Positions 49,660-58,320 of a stretch of DNA of 64,000 bases are shown piece by piece. The notes under the pieces were generated by a model. The model saw only the letters and a program-made list of their open reading frames with translations, made no database searches and was not told the origin of the DNA. The DNA is from an uncultured bacterium (GTDB taxonomy: Bacteria; Cyanobacteriota; Vampirovibrionia; Gastranaerophilales; Gastranaerophilaceae), in NCBI GenBank assembly GCA_949035555.1, contig CAROLD010000001.1, forward strand, positions 124,001-188,000. The letters run 5' to 3'. Position 1 is the first letter of the stretch, and every line of letters starts with the position of its first letter. Position numbers and translations under genes: made by a program.

Positions 49660-50502
49660 CTAAATAAGACTTGCCGCATTATAGGAACTTCTTACTAACG
49701 GACCAATCTGACAGTACCGAATTCCGACTTTTGCGGCAAGTTCTTTTAACTGATCATATTCTTCAAGCTTGTAATATTTTTCAACTTTAAGATGCTCTTT
49801 TGACGGTTGAATATACTGCCCTATAGTCAAGATATCGCATTGCACCTGGTGTAAATCTTCCAGCGTAGATTTTATCTGATCAAAAGTTTCACCAAGCCCA
49901 ATCATTAATCCTGATTTTGTCTTAATATCACTGTTTTCTTTAATATATTTCAAAACATTTAGCGAAGTTTCATAATTGCCCTGCGGACGCGCAGTTTTAA
50001 AAACTTCTTTGACAGTTTCGATATTATGGTTAAATACATCCGGATGCGCTTCTATAATAACATCTAATGCTTCGGGGACACCCTTGAAATCAGGAGTTAA
50101 TATTTCAATCTTTGTTTCAGGTGTCAATTTTCTTATTTCATAAATACACTTTGCAAAATGCTCAGCTCCTCCGTCTTCCAAATCATCACGGGTAACTGAG
50201 GTTATTACTGCATATTTTAGGCCCAAATCTTTTACCGCTTGTGCAATATGTTTAGGTTCATCAATATCCAAAGGCTCCGGCTTCTGACATGAAATATTAC
50301 AATACCTGCAATTTCTGGTACAGACACTTCCCATAATCAAAAAAGTTGCGGTGTTTTTTGTATAACATTCATTTTTATTCGGGCATCTCGCGTTTTCACA
50401 AACAGTATTCAAACAGTTTGATTTAAGAATTTTACGCACTGTTCGTGTTTTTTCCGTATCAATTATTGGTCTTTTTAAATATTGAGGTAATCTTTCATGC
50501 AT
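49660..50502 (-). CDS. lipA: Lipoyl synthase
   Basis: Radical SAM enzyme inserting two sulfur atoms into octanoyl groups on lipoyl-dependent proteins, 280 residues. The auxiliary cluster cysteines are in CENARCPNKNEC, the radical SAM cluster in CTRNCRYC, and the C-terminal RSSYNA motif supplies the serine ligand of the auxiliary cluster (RSSY). LKYAVITSVTRDDLEDGG and MIGLGETFDQI are typical. lipB is not adjacent. AAGGAAA precedes the ATG. Confidence 0.96.
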   Translation of the reverse strand: MHERLPQYLKRPIIDTEKTRTVRKILKSNCLNTVCENARCPNKNECYTKNTATFLIMGSVCTRNCRYCNISCQKPEPLDIDEPKHIAQAVKDLGLKYAVITSVTRDDLEDGGAEHFAKCIYEIRKLTPETKIEILTPDFKGVPEALDVIIEAHPDVFNHNIETVKEVFKTARPQGNYETSLNVLKYIKENSDIKTKSGLMIGLGETFDQIKSTLEDLHQVQCDILTIGQYIQPSKEHLKVEKYYKLEEYDQLKELAAKVGIRYCQIGPLVRSSYNAASLI

Positions 50503-50618
50503 TTTTTGTTTCCTTTTTGTTTTAATAATTATATAACAAATTATTTTTTGTTTGATTTTTATACAATTACGTTATATAAGTATATTAATAGAATAAACTA
50601 CAAAACAGGAGTCATAAA

Positions 50619-50963
50619 ATGAAAAAAATTTTATTATTAGTAACTTTGGTTTCTATGACAGGCTCAGCATTTGCCGCAGAACCATTGTTATTAGAACCTT
50701 TAAATCCGGCAGTTTTACCTGCGGGAACCTCAGCAGTAACTAATCCAAATGCACCGCAAGTATCTGTTCAAAGACAAAACGGTATTTATGAAGCAACTTA
50801 CACTCCAAAATTAGGAGAAAACATGGTTCCCCAAAATGCAGCAGCAGAAGGTAAACCTGTTCCGGCTAAACGTGAACCTCGAGTAAGAGTCCGTACTAAA
50901 CAGAGAAGTCAAGGTAACTCCTACTGGAATCCGGGAGGGAAAGGTACTAAATCTTACTTCTAA
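50619..50963 (+). CDS. Small exported protein with basic C-terminus
   Basis: 114 residues with a clean signal peptide (KKILLLVTLVSMTGSAFA, cleavage at AFA-AE). The mature part is Pro/Ala/Asn-rich and ends in a strongly basic stretch (KREPRVRVRTKQRSQG) and a WNPGGKGTKSYF tail. No domain recognised. The basic, flexible end could bind LPS, peptidoglycan or nucleic acid. CAGGAG precedes the ATG. It is monocistronic with a strong terminator. It probably belongs with the other short exported proteins of this lineage. Confidence 0.75.
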   Translation: MKKILLLVTLVSMTGSAFAAEPLLLEPLNPAVLPAGTSAVTNPNAPQVSVQRQNGIYEATYTPKLGENMVPQNAAAEGKPVPAKREPRVRVRTKQRSQGNSYWNPGGKGTKSYF

Positions 50964-50976
50964 GAAGATTTTATGA

Positions 50977-51012
50977 AAAATGGGCGGCATGATATATCAT
51001 GCCGCCCATTTT
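50977..51012 (+). terminator. Intrinsic terminator
   Basis: AAAATGGGCGGCATGAT (50977-50993) pairs with its reverse complement (50996-51012) around two bases. Confidence 0.93.
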
Positions 51013-51136
51013 ATTTTCAATTACATGTATTAGAAAAACTTTAATTATTTGTTGCCCTTTTCATCTTTTTAAATGATGTTTAAAAATCGTAATATTATAG
51101 AATAGAAATGTAAGAAAGAAAGAATTGGGCAGGTTG

Positions 51137-51961
51137 ATGGAACAAAGTATAGATTTTTCCTCATATAATAGTATAAAGCGTTTGTCTGAAGACGAACTTA
51201 CCGCTTTGTGGGAAAAATATCTTGCAAACAAATCTGATAAACATTCACGTGATGAGATAATTGTACAATATATTTATCTTGTCAGATACGCAGTAGGTCG
51301 TGTAAAAGTATCGCTGCCGGCAACAATTTCAGTAGAAGACATTGCGGGCTACGGTGTTGAAGGTCTTATTAACGCAGTAGAAAGATTTTCTCCACAGCAC
51401 AATACCAGATTTGAAACCTATGCCTTGATAAGAATTCGCGGTGCAATTCTTGATAAAATCAGAGCACAGGATTTCTTACCGAGAACTGTAAGAAAAAAAA
51501 TTAAAGATATCAAACAGGCTACAGAAATTCTAAAACAAGAATTTGGAAGAATTCCAACGACATCCGAAATTGCTAATTATCTTGAAATGGATGTTGAAAA
51601 AGTTAACCAGATAATTTCCGAAGATGTAACAATTACCTCAATTTATGATAAACGAGGTACTTCTGAAGACAGCATGGAGATTATTGATACAATTGAAGAT
51701 TCAAACAAACTAAATCCTCAAGAGCGAATGGAAGAAAAGAATGTCAGAACTGATCTGCAAAGGGCACTTTCAAGACTTCCGGAACGAGAAAGAGTCTTAA
51801 TGGTTCTCTACTATCAGGAAAACATGACGATGAAAGAAATCGGCGAAACTCTTGGAATGTCAGAATCACGTGTCTGCCAGCTTCACGCTCAAGGTATTAT
51901 GAAGCTTAAAAATATTCTCAATGAAAACCGCACATCACGCCTGCAACAGGCTATTGTTTAA
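51137..51961 (+). CDS. RNA polymerase sigma factor, FliA/WhiG (sigma-28) family
   Basis: 274 residues from the ATG at 51137 (an in-frame TTG at 51125 would add four). Region 1.2/2 is of sigma-28 type: LWEKYLANKSDKHSRDEIIV, EDIAGYGVEGLINAVERF and FETYALIRIRGAILDKIRAQ, with DFLPRTVRKKIK after it. Region 3 is IPTTSEIANYLEMDVEKV, and region 4.2 carries LPERERVLMVLYYQENMT and MSESRVCQLHAQGIMKLK. The RIRGAILD and LPRTVR stretches separate FliA/WhiG from RpoH or SigB types. In other bacteria it controls flagella, late motility or development. Two matching promoters are in this window. No FlgM-type anti-sigma is seen. Confidence 0.92.
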   Translation: MEQSIDFSSYNSIKRLSEDELTALWEKYLANKSDKHSRDEIIVQYIYLVRYAVGRVKVSLPATISVEDIAGYGVEGLINAVERFSPQHNTRFETYALIRIRGAILDKIRAQDFLPRTVRKKIKDIKQATEILKQEFGRIPTTSEIANYLEMDVEKVNQIISEDVTITSIYDKRGTSEDSMEIIDTIEDSNKLNPQERMEEKNVRTDLQRALSRLPERERVLMVLYYQENMTMKEIGETLGMSESRVCQLHAQGIMKLKNILNENRTSRLQQAIV

Positions 51962-52542
51962 TTGAGCGGCAGAACATTTTCGTAATTTATAATAACAAAA
52001 TCTATCCTTCTGTCTAAATCAGGAGAATGTTCAATATGGCTGTAAAACGGCATCATTTCACCAAAACCTACCGCTCTGATTTTTTCCGATGGAATTTTTT
52101 CTTCTTTTATCAAATATTCTGCAATTCTGCCGGCTCGAACAGTGGATAATTCCCAATTTGTATCGTAATCAGAATTTTCATAACTGTCAGAATTTGTATT
52201 AGATTCAATTACGCATTCATTTTCCAGTTCTTTAAGAATAACTGCAATAATTTTTAACGCCGGCTTAGAAGAATTAAGAAGTTTATCATCCCCCTCATTA
52301 AAAAATATCAGACTGTCGATACTCACGATAAGACCTCTTGGAACTCTGGTATAAACAACGGATTTACCCAAATGAAGGTTATTTTTAAATATATTTTCAA
52401 TTTCAGAAGTAGGCTTGATATATGTTTCGGAAAGCCTTGCAGATATTGGAGCCTGAGGATAATCTTTTGCATTCACAGGATTGTTTACTGCAAAGATAAA
52501 CAAAAGCAAAATATATATAATTCTTCTGAATTTATTTTCCAC
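51958..52542 (-). CDS. OmpA/MotB C-terminal domain protein, exported
   Basis: 194 residues starting with GTG, with GAGAGG before it. Residues 1-25 are a signal peptide (IIYILLLFIFAVNNPVNA). An OmpA-like peptidoglycan-binding domain fills about 75-190: GLIVSIDSLIFFNEGDDKLL, VIESNTNSDS in place of IEGHTD, STVRAGRIAEYLIKEEKI and AVGFGEMMPF. The usual IEGHTD reads IESNTN, so diaminopimelate contacts may be changed. It has no transmembrane helix like MotB, so a periplasmic anchor role is likely. Its 3' end overlaps the convergent sigma gene by four bases. Confidence 0.85.
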   Translation of the reverse strand: MENKFRRIIYILLLFIFAVNNPVNAKDYPQAPISARLSETYIKPTSEIENIFKNNLHLGKSVVYTRVPRGLIVSIDSLIFFNEGDDKLLNSSKPALKIIAVILKELENECVIESNTNSDSYENSDYDTNWELSTVRAGRIAEYLIKEEKIPSEKIRAVGFGEMMPFYSHIEHSPDLDRRIDFVIINYENVLPLN

Positions 52543-52611
52543 TCGGCAAACCTCTCAAACGTGATTATCTTCAAATCTGAGAGAAAAAACTATTAGCTGA
52601 TATGTTAAAAG

Positions 52612-53826
52612 TTATGGTTTAACAATAGAAAGGACGTATTTATCATTAAAAGCTTTTTGAGCACATTTTTGGATTTGTTCAGGAGTAACTGCTTTTACTT
52701 TTTCCTTTAATTCAGCCGCGAATTCAAAACCTAAATCCATAACTCCGTATTTAACATACGAACATGCCTGCTGAATATTGGTTTCAGTGATAAATGCACA
52801 TTTACCTATTAAATTATTCTTAGCATTGTTAAGTTCTTCTTCAGAAACAGGAATTGACTTAATTTTTTCAATCTCTTCATCAAAACCTTTTAAAGAAACC
52901 TCAATATTTTTAGGCTCTGTTGCAATATAAATAGCAAAATTACCTGCAAGTTTGAGGGTTTCATATGAACTTCTGACGACATAAGCAAGCCCTTTTTTAT
53001 CTCTAAGTTCAAGAAATAATCTGGAAGACAGACCGCTTGACCCCAGAATAATATTTAACAAAATAAGCGCAGTATGTTCGTCATCTCCTAATGTAGGAAC
53101 CTTCCATCCTTTAAGAATATGTGCCTGATTTAAGTCTGACTTAATAATTTCAACTTCTTTTTTTTCATTAAGAACAGGTTCTTCAATATTAAAACTTGTA
53201 TCAACAGATTCAGGAAGATTGCCAAAAGTTTCTTCAAGCTGAGGCATAATTTCCGCCTTATCCAAAGCGCCGACAACTGCAAGATATTTTTTGCTGTTGG
53301 TAAGAATTCTATTATAGGTTTCAATAACATCTTCCTTGGTTACGTTATCAATATTTTCTAAAACGACCGTCATTGAATTCCCATAATAGTGTCCTGCAAA
53401 CATTGTACGACAGTATGCATCCATACATTTTGCTCGTGCAGAATCCAAATCCGCAGTAATTTCACCTTTTAATTTAACTTTTTCTTTTTCAAACTCTTCA
53501 AAAGTTGTATTTGTAATAACTTCATTCATTAATTCCAGAGCTTTTGGAAAATCTTCATTTAAACACACACATTTAAATCTTAAATAGTTCGGATATAAAT
53601 CACACGAAAAATCAATTGCGTACTTTTCAAACTCGTTTGCAAGCTGTTCGGAATTATATTTTTTTGTGCCCTGCAGCATTAATCTTGAAAGCATGGAGCC
53701 AATTCCGGCATATTTTTCCGAATCATTTACAGAAAAAGCAAGACATATTGCCATTCTTGGAGTATTATCATTTTTTTTATAAATATATTCAATATTATTT
53801 TTCAATCTGGAAATTTCTTTAGTCAT
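52612..53826 (-). CDS. M16 family peptidase-like protein lacking the zinc motif
   Basis: 404 residues from the ATG at 53826 (an upstream ATG at 53877 would add 17 Lys/Arg-rich residues). It has the two-lobed M16B fold: the first domain runs to about 200 and the second is visible as GLSSRLFLELRDKKGLAYVV. The zinc-binding HxxEH motif is not present; the corresponding segment reads AGIGSMLSRLMLQGT, with Ser, Ser and Arg at the three key positions. It is therefore the non-catalytic kind of M16 subunit, which normally pairs with an active partner. None is in the window. Confidence 0.85.
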   Translation of the reverse strand: MTKEISRLKNNIEYIYKKNDNTPRMAICLAFSVNDSEKYAGIGSMLSRLMLQGTKKYNSEQLANEFEKYAIDFSCDLYPNYLRFKCVCLNEDFPKALELMNEVITNTTFEEFEKEKVKLKGEITADLDSARAKCMDAYCRTMFAGHYYGNSMTVVLENIDNVTKEDVIETYNRILTNSKKYLAVVGALDKAEIMPQLEETFGNLPESVDTSFNIEEPVLNEKKEVEIIKSDLNQAHILKGWKVPTLGDDEHTALILLNIILGSSGLSSRLFLELRDKKGLAYVVRSSYETLKLAGNFAIYIATEPKNIEVSLKGFDEEIEKIKSIPVSEEELNNAKNNLIGKCAFITETNIQQACSYVKYGVMDLGFEFAAELKEKVKAVTPEQIQKCAQKAFNDKYVLSIVKP

Positions 53827-53878
53827 TTTGCGCTTCTTTCTCTTCTTTTCTCTGAATTTTAGCATACATTTGCCCAAA

Positions 53879-53907
53879 TTACAAATAATAATTATTCATG
53901 CTATACT
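53879..53907 (+). promoter_or_regulatory. Promoter giving a leaderless comM/yifB transcript
   Basis: TTACAA (53879-53884), 17-base spacer ending in extended TGC, TATACT (53902-53907). Six bases separate it from the ATG at 53914, with no ribosome-binding site. Confidence 0.6.
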
Positions 53908-53913
53908 AGCCGT

Positions 53914-55446
53914 ATGGTTAATAAAGTCAAAACAGGAACAGTAATCGGTATAAATGCGTATGAAGTAATTGTAGAAACAGACGTAACAAATTCACTTCCC
54001 GGAATATCGATTGTAGGACTGCCTGATGCATCCGTAAACGAAGCCAGAGATAGGGTTAAATCAGCAATAAAGAATTCCGGATACACTTTTCCTTCCAAAA
54101 AAGTCGTAATAAATCTTGCGCCTGCGGATTTAAAAAAAGCAGGAACAAGCTTTGACCTGCCTATAGCAATAGGGATTCTCACAGAAGAAGAAACTCTCGA
54201 TAGTCAAAAGACTAAAGATTATGCATTTATTGGAGAACTCTCACTTGATGGAGAATTGAGAGGAGTTAACGGTGTACTTCCGCTCGTTCTTGGATTGAAA
54301 GAAACAGGAATAAAAAGTATATTTGTACCGGAAGCAAACGCAAAAGAAGCAGCTCTTATTGAAGGAATAAATATATATCCCGCCGCACATTTAACAGATG
54401 TTGTAAACCATTTTACTGAAACTCAAATTACACCTTTCAAAATTGATATTCAAAAATTTTTATCAGAACAGAATAATATTGATTATACATTTGATTTTAA
54501 AGATGTAAAAGCACAGCAAAAAGCGAAAAAAGCTCTTGAAATTGCAGCCGCAGGCGGACATAATATGTTAATGACAGGTTCTCCCGGCTCAGGCAAAACA
54601 CTTATGGCAAAATGTTTTGCATCTATTCTTCCGCCGCTGAACCTTGAAGAAGCATTAGAGCTCACAAAAATATACAGCGTTTGCGGGCTTTTATCCTCAG
54701 ATGAACCGTTGATGACAAAACGTCCGTTTCGTTCAGTTCACCACACAGCATCAGCAAACGGTATTATCGGAGGGGGAAGCAACCCAAAACCAGGAGAAAT
54801 AACACTTGCTCACCGTGGTGTTTTATTCCTTGATGAGATGGTAGAATTTCCAAGAGCAGTATTAGAAGTTTTACGCCAACCTCTTGAAGACGGCGAAATT
54901 GTTATATCCAGAACAAAACATTCGATTAAATATCCGGCAAAATTCATTCTGCTTGGAGCAATGAATCCTTGTCCTTGCGGATATCTCGGAGATAAAGAAA
55001 AACAATGCACCTGTTCTGAATATCAAATAAACCGTTATAAAAGTAAACTTTCAGGACCTTTATTAGACAGAATTGACTTGCAAGTTGATGTCCCGAGACT
55101 GACTTCAGAAGAACTTTTGAATACAAATTCTGATGCGGAAGACTCTGCTGCAATACGTAAAAGAGTAATAAAAGCCCGTGAAATTCAGTTTAAACGATAT
55201 ATAAACGAAGACATTCTGACTAATTCCGAACTAACCTCGAAACTGGTAAAAAAATACTGCAAAATTGATGCAGCAACAGCAGAAATTATGAAAGTTGCTG
55301 TAGTAAAATACCAGCTTTCAGGCAGACGATATGATAGAATTCTAAAACTTGCAAGAACAATTGCAGATTTAGCTGAAAGTGAAAATATTCAGCAACTCCA
55401 CATTATGCAAGCCCTGCAATATAGGCTTGGCGTAAATGAAGGGTAA
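53914..55446 (+). CDS. comM: YifB/ComM family Mg-chelatase-like AAA+ ATPase
   Basis: 510 residues. The N-terminal Lon-protease-like domain (about 1-170: GISIVGLPDASVNEARDRVK, FIGELSLDGELRGVNGVLPL) is followed by the Mg-chelatase AAA+ module with Walker A TGSPGSGKTLMAKCF, Walker B GVLFLDEMVEFP and the HTASANGIIGGGSNPKPGEI insertion. CPCGYLGDKEKQCTC is the family's cysteine pair, and LDRIDLQVDVPRL the C-terminal signature. ComM is a branch-migration helicase that aids natural transformation; other competence genes are not in the window. Confidence 0.93.
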   Translation: MVNKVKTGTVIGINAYEVIVETDVTNSLPGISIVGLPDASVNEARDRVKSAIKNSGYTFPSKKVVINLAPADLKKAGTSFDLPIAIGILTEEETLDSQKTKDYAFIGELSLDGELRGVNGVLPLVLGLKETGIKSIFVPEANAKEAALIEGINIYPAAHLTDVVNHFTETQITPFKIDIQKFLSEQNNIDYTFDFKDVKAQQKAKKALEIAAAGGHNMLMTGSPGSGKTLMAKCFASILPPLNLEEALELTKIYSVCGLLSSDEPLMTKRPFRSVHHTASANGIIGGGSNPKPGEITLAHRGVLFLDEMVEFPRAVLEVLRQPLEDGEIVISRTKHSIKYPAKFILLGAMNPCPCGYLGDKEKQCTCSEYQINRYKSKLSGPLLDRIDLQVDVPRLTSEELLNTNSDAEDSAAIRKRVIKAREIQFKRYINEDILTNSELTSKLVKKYCKIDAATAEIMKVAVVKYQLSGRRYDRILKLARTIADLAESENIQQLHIMQALQYRLGVNEG

Positions 55447-55452
55447 AATTAA

Positions 55453-55509
55453 AGTGACAAACTTTTGGTCATTCTGAACTTGATTCAGAATCGTAAAAAG
55501 TTTGTCACT
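55453..55509. repeat. Intact nested palindromic repeat element
   Basis: Outer arms AGTGACAAACTTTT (55453-55466) and AAAAGTTTGTCACT (55496-55509) are perfect 14-base complements. Inside, ATTCTGAA (55471-55478) and TTCAGAAT (55484-55491) form a second perfect stem around a five-base loop. The element lies between the converging comM and GT2-Stealth genes. Degenerate relatives occur at 1147-1176 and 8729-8758. It has no T run, so terminator function is doubtful. Confidence 0.75.
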
Positions 55510-55520
55510 CTGTCAAAACA

Positions 55521-57371
55521 TTAATCCAACTCAAATGATGATTTTTCTGGGAAAGTTTCTTCTAAGAATATTCTAATTCTACGTCTGTCAAAATTAGTTA
55601 TTCCTTCACCATCATTTGTACAAAACAAAAACGGGTTATATTTTTTCAAAACTCTATACGGATTTTTATTATTCATATTGATTGTGTTTGAATCAACTTC
55701 GTAAATTTTGTTGAATTTATTTACAAGTCGTCTATACGGGGATAAAAATTTATCGACACGAGAGTAGTGCTTAAGTATTGCATTCCCTTTTGCCAATGCA
55801 TAATAAGAAACTATAACACGCTGAATATCTAATTCCCCTCGGAATTTATGCGAACAAGTTATATCAAACTCTTTTCTAAAATAATTTAAACAATCAATGA
55901 AATCAGATTTTTTATAAGCATCCATATTGTGATGAGGGGCATAAGGGTAACTTTTACCAAATCTTTCCTTGATAATTCTTTGAAGGTTCAAAATTGAACG
56001 AGTATACATTGATGTAGCAATGTGTTTGGAGGAGACCTGATGTTTCAGTCTGATAATCGGAACCCCTTTTCCATCAAAGAAAAAATGTTTATTGATAAAT
56101 TTTCCAATATACATATCATCACATGCGTATAAAAATTGTTCTGATAAATTCGGAATATACGGCAGATAAGATTCTATAGCTTCACTATTGAAGAGCGGAA
56201 GATTTTCTTCAGGTATAAAATCTTTATGAAATACAACCTGAACTTTTGGATTAGAAGTATCAAGCCATTTCGGAATTTGATTATCTGTTACAATATATAT
56301 TTTATTAAGCCATGGTGCATATTTTTCTGCTGCACGAAGTGAAAATCTTAACTCTTCATTATCAATAAATCTGCCATCGTCGATTGCCTGAGAATCAACA
56401 TTTTTACCCATTTGTTTTTGCCAGTATCTCTTCTTTTCCCGCCAAACAGGGTCTTGACCATCTACCCAGCAATAAACCAAATCAACAGGGAAATCATAAT
56501 TTATTTCTTCTTTATTAATTTTAATAAGTCCAAAAAGTAAATCTTTTTTTGCATATTGTCCGAAATAAGTCTTCACAAAAGGATTAAACCAGCAGCTTGT
56601 GTAATAATTTAATCTTTCAGGAAGAGTAATTTCATTTTCGCGGGCAAATTTTTGTAATTGTTCATACGCACACACATAATCATAATTTTTTTTATTTTTG
56701 TCATCGTCTTGAGAATTTATAGTTGATTCTTTACGGCAAATGTAGTGATATTTCGTATGCGGAACTGATACAACTGCATTAGAATAATACAAAGCTTTTA
56801 TTGCAAAAATCACATCCTCATAAACTTGTCCTTGTGCAAATTTAATATCATTAGCTCTAATAAAAGATGTTCTATAAATTTTGTTCCAAGCATAAAAGAA
56901 ATTTTTCTTTGTATCAGCGCATAATTCCATTTTTTTATGAATTTCTGAGATACAAACTCTTTTTGTATATTTTACATTATACTTTTTAAAGCATTTTTTA
57001 TGTTTCAATACACTGGCAACAGCAATATCAGAATCATATTTCTGAGCAGTACTAAACAACTTTTCAAAATAATCCAAATCAACATAATCATCAGCATCTA
57101 CAAAGCCAATATATTGCCCTTGAGCAAGTTCAATACCTTTATTTCTTGCAAAGCCTTGTCCTGAATTTGTTTCAAGATTTATTATTTTTATACGATTATC
57201 TTTTGATGCATAATGTTCTATAATCTTTTGAGTATTATCTTCTGAAGCATCATTTACTATTATTATTTCTATATCTTTTAAGGTTTGATTTACTATACTG
57301 TCTATACATTTTGCAATATAATTTTCACTGTTAAATGCCGGAATTACTATAGAAATCTTAACGCTACTCAT
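55521..57371 (-). CDS. GT2 glycosyltransferase fused to a Stealth phosphotransferase domain
   Basis: 616 residues. Residues 1-about 220 are a GT2 transferase: ISIVIPAFNSENYIAKCIDS, IEIIIVNDASEDNT and the DxD-type VDADDYVD. Residues about 300-550 are a Stealth domain: VDLVYCWVDGQDPVWREKK (CR1), NEELRFSLRAAEKYAPWLNK and YIVTDNQIPKWL (CR2), LSEQFLYACDDMYIGKF (CR3) and YPYAPHHNMDAYKK (CR4 region). Stealth enzymes transfer hexose-1-phosphate to make phosphodiester-linked capsule polymers. One protein could thus add both a sugar and a sugar-phosphate. No capsule export or other glycan genes are adjacent. AGGAGAA precedes the ATG. Confidence 0.9.
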   Translation of the reverse strand: MSSVKISIVIPAFNSENYIAKCIDSIVNQTLKDIEIIIVNDASEDNTQKIIEHYASKDNRIKIINLETNSGQGFARNKGIELAQGQYIGFVDADDYVDLDYFEKLFSTAQKYDSDIAVASVLKHKKCFKKYNVKYTKRVCISEIHKKMELCADTKKNFFYAWNKIYRTSFIRANDIKFAQGQVYEDVIFAIKALYYSNAVVSVPHTKYHYICRKESTINSQDDDKNKKNYDYVCAYEQLQKFARENEITLPERLNYYTSCWFNPFVKTYFGQYAKKDLLFGLIKINKEEINYDFPVDLVYCWVDGQDPVWREKKRYWQKQMGKNVDSQAIDDGRFIDNEELRFSLRAAEKYAPWLNKIYIVTDNQIPKWLDTSNPKVQVVFHKDFIPEENLPLFNSEAIESYLPYIPNLSEQFLYACDDMYIGKFINKHFFFDGKGVPIIRLKHQVSSKHIATSMYTRSILNLQRIIKERFGKSYPYAPHHNMDAYKKSDFIDCLNYFRKEFDITCSHKFRGELDIQRVIVSYYALAKGNAILKHYSRVDKFLSPYRRLVNKFNKIYEVDSNTINMNNKNPYRVLKKYNPFLFCTNDGEGITNFDRRRIRIFLEETFPEKSSFELD

Positions 57372-57495
57372 ATTTTCTCCTTAATCATTTTAAACTTACA
57401 ATTTCTACTTCCAAGATATATTATCTAATAAATAGGTAGAATTTGCAATCGATTTTATTAGCCATTAAGGTAATATAAAAAATTTATTTCTTTTT

Positions 57496-57501
57496 TATAA
57501 T
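57496..57501 (+). promoter_or_regulatory. -10 box giving a leaderless XRE transcript
   Basis: TATAAT ends six bases before the ATG at 57508. The intervening TAGGAT is too close to the ATG to act as a ribosome-binding site. The -35 is not clear. Confidence 0.5.
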
Positions 57502-57507
57502 TAGGAT

Positions 57508-57849
57508 ATGCTGGATGTTAGAAAAACTTTAGGAAACCGAATAAAAGAATGCAGAAAAAGTAAAAACATGACCCAGTCTGTGCTTGCCGAAGCCGTTGGG
57601 GTTGACCCGAAATACATCAGCAGGATTGAAACAGGCATATCCTATCCATCTCTGGCGGTGCTTGAGAGAATTTTTAATGTTTTAAATATAAATATAAATG
57701 TTCAGGCGAATGATTTTATTTTACAAGGGGATGATAAAGATAGAAATAACCTTATTCAGATGATAAATTATGATTTACAAAATACCTCTTTAAAAAATAT
57801 TCGTATGGTAAAAGATATTGTCTCCGCGATTACTGCATCAAGGGGCTAA
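57508..57849 (+). CDS. XRE family DNA-binding protein
   Basis: 113 residues with an N-terminal Cro/CI helix-turn-helix (residues 7-62: LGNRIKECRKSKNMTQSVLA, VGVDPKYISRIETGISYPSL, VLERIFNVLNIN). The rest (about 70-113) is a helical extension, probably for dimers. The domain resembles stand-alone regulators in AT-rich gut bacteria. It is divergent from the GT2-Stealth gene and may control it, but no clear operator is visible in the 136-base gap. Its stop overlaps the convergent gene by four bases. Confidence 0.88.
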   Translation: MLDVRKTLGNRIKECRKSKNMTQSVLAEAVGVDPKYISRIETGISYPSLAVLERIFNVLNININVQANDFILQGDDKDRNNLIQMINYDLQNTSLKNIRMVKDIVSAITASRG

Positions 57850-58304
57850 TGCTGTTTAATTATTTCCCTCAAATATTCTTTTAATAATTCTATTTTCTCG
57901 CTTCCTATTACGTTAAAACGAATTTCTCCACGGCTTGTTTTCAGATGAAAAAATGCTTCCTGAAAAATTATCATTTTATTGTTGAAAAAGAAAATTACAA
58001 CAGGCTTATGTTTTTCTACCCTTAAATCAGATATTTCCGAAAAATTTATCTCGCTGCCGTTTATAAAAATACTCTGTTCAACTATTTGAATTTTATCTTT
58101 GTTTTTCAACTTATTTATAAGAAAAAATCGTGGTAAATATATAAATGTAAATAAAAGATTAATTATACCAGCCGCGTAAAGCGGAATTCTGTGCAAAAAA
58201 TACAGATAAAATACAAAACCGGCTATTAAAAAATACAGGGTTAAAATCCCCAGTACAATCATAGGTTCACGTTCTTCTGTTTTAGGTTTTACAAAATCTT
58301 TCAT
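57846..58304 (-). CDS. Small membrane protein, PH-like fold possible
   Basis: 152 residues. Two hydrophobic helices (MIVLGILTLYFLIAGFVFYL, about 15-34, and IPLYAAGIINLLFTFIYLP, about 40-58) are followed by a soluble beta-rich part (IVEQSIFINGSEINFSEISD, KHKPVVIFFFNNKMIIFQ, TSRGEIRFNVIGSEKIELLK) that fits a bacterial PH-like domain after two helices, a layout seen in YdbS/YcxB-type proteins. Function unknown. AGGAAAG precedes the ATG. Confidence 0.72.
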   Translation of the reverse strand: MKDFVKPKTEEREPMIVLGILTLYFLIAGFVFYLYFLHRIPLYAAGIINLLFTFIYLPRFFLINKLKNKDKIQIVEQSIFINGSEINFSEISDLRVEKHKPVVIFFFNNKMIIFQEAFFHLKTSRGEIRFNVIGSEKIELLKEYLREIIKQH

Positions 58305-58320
58305 ACTTTCCTGCTTGTTT

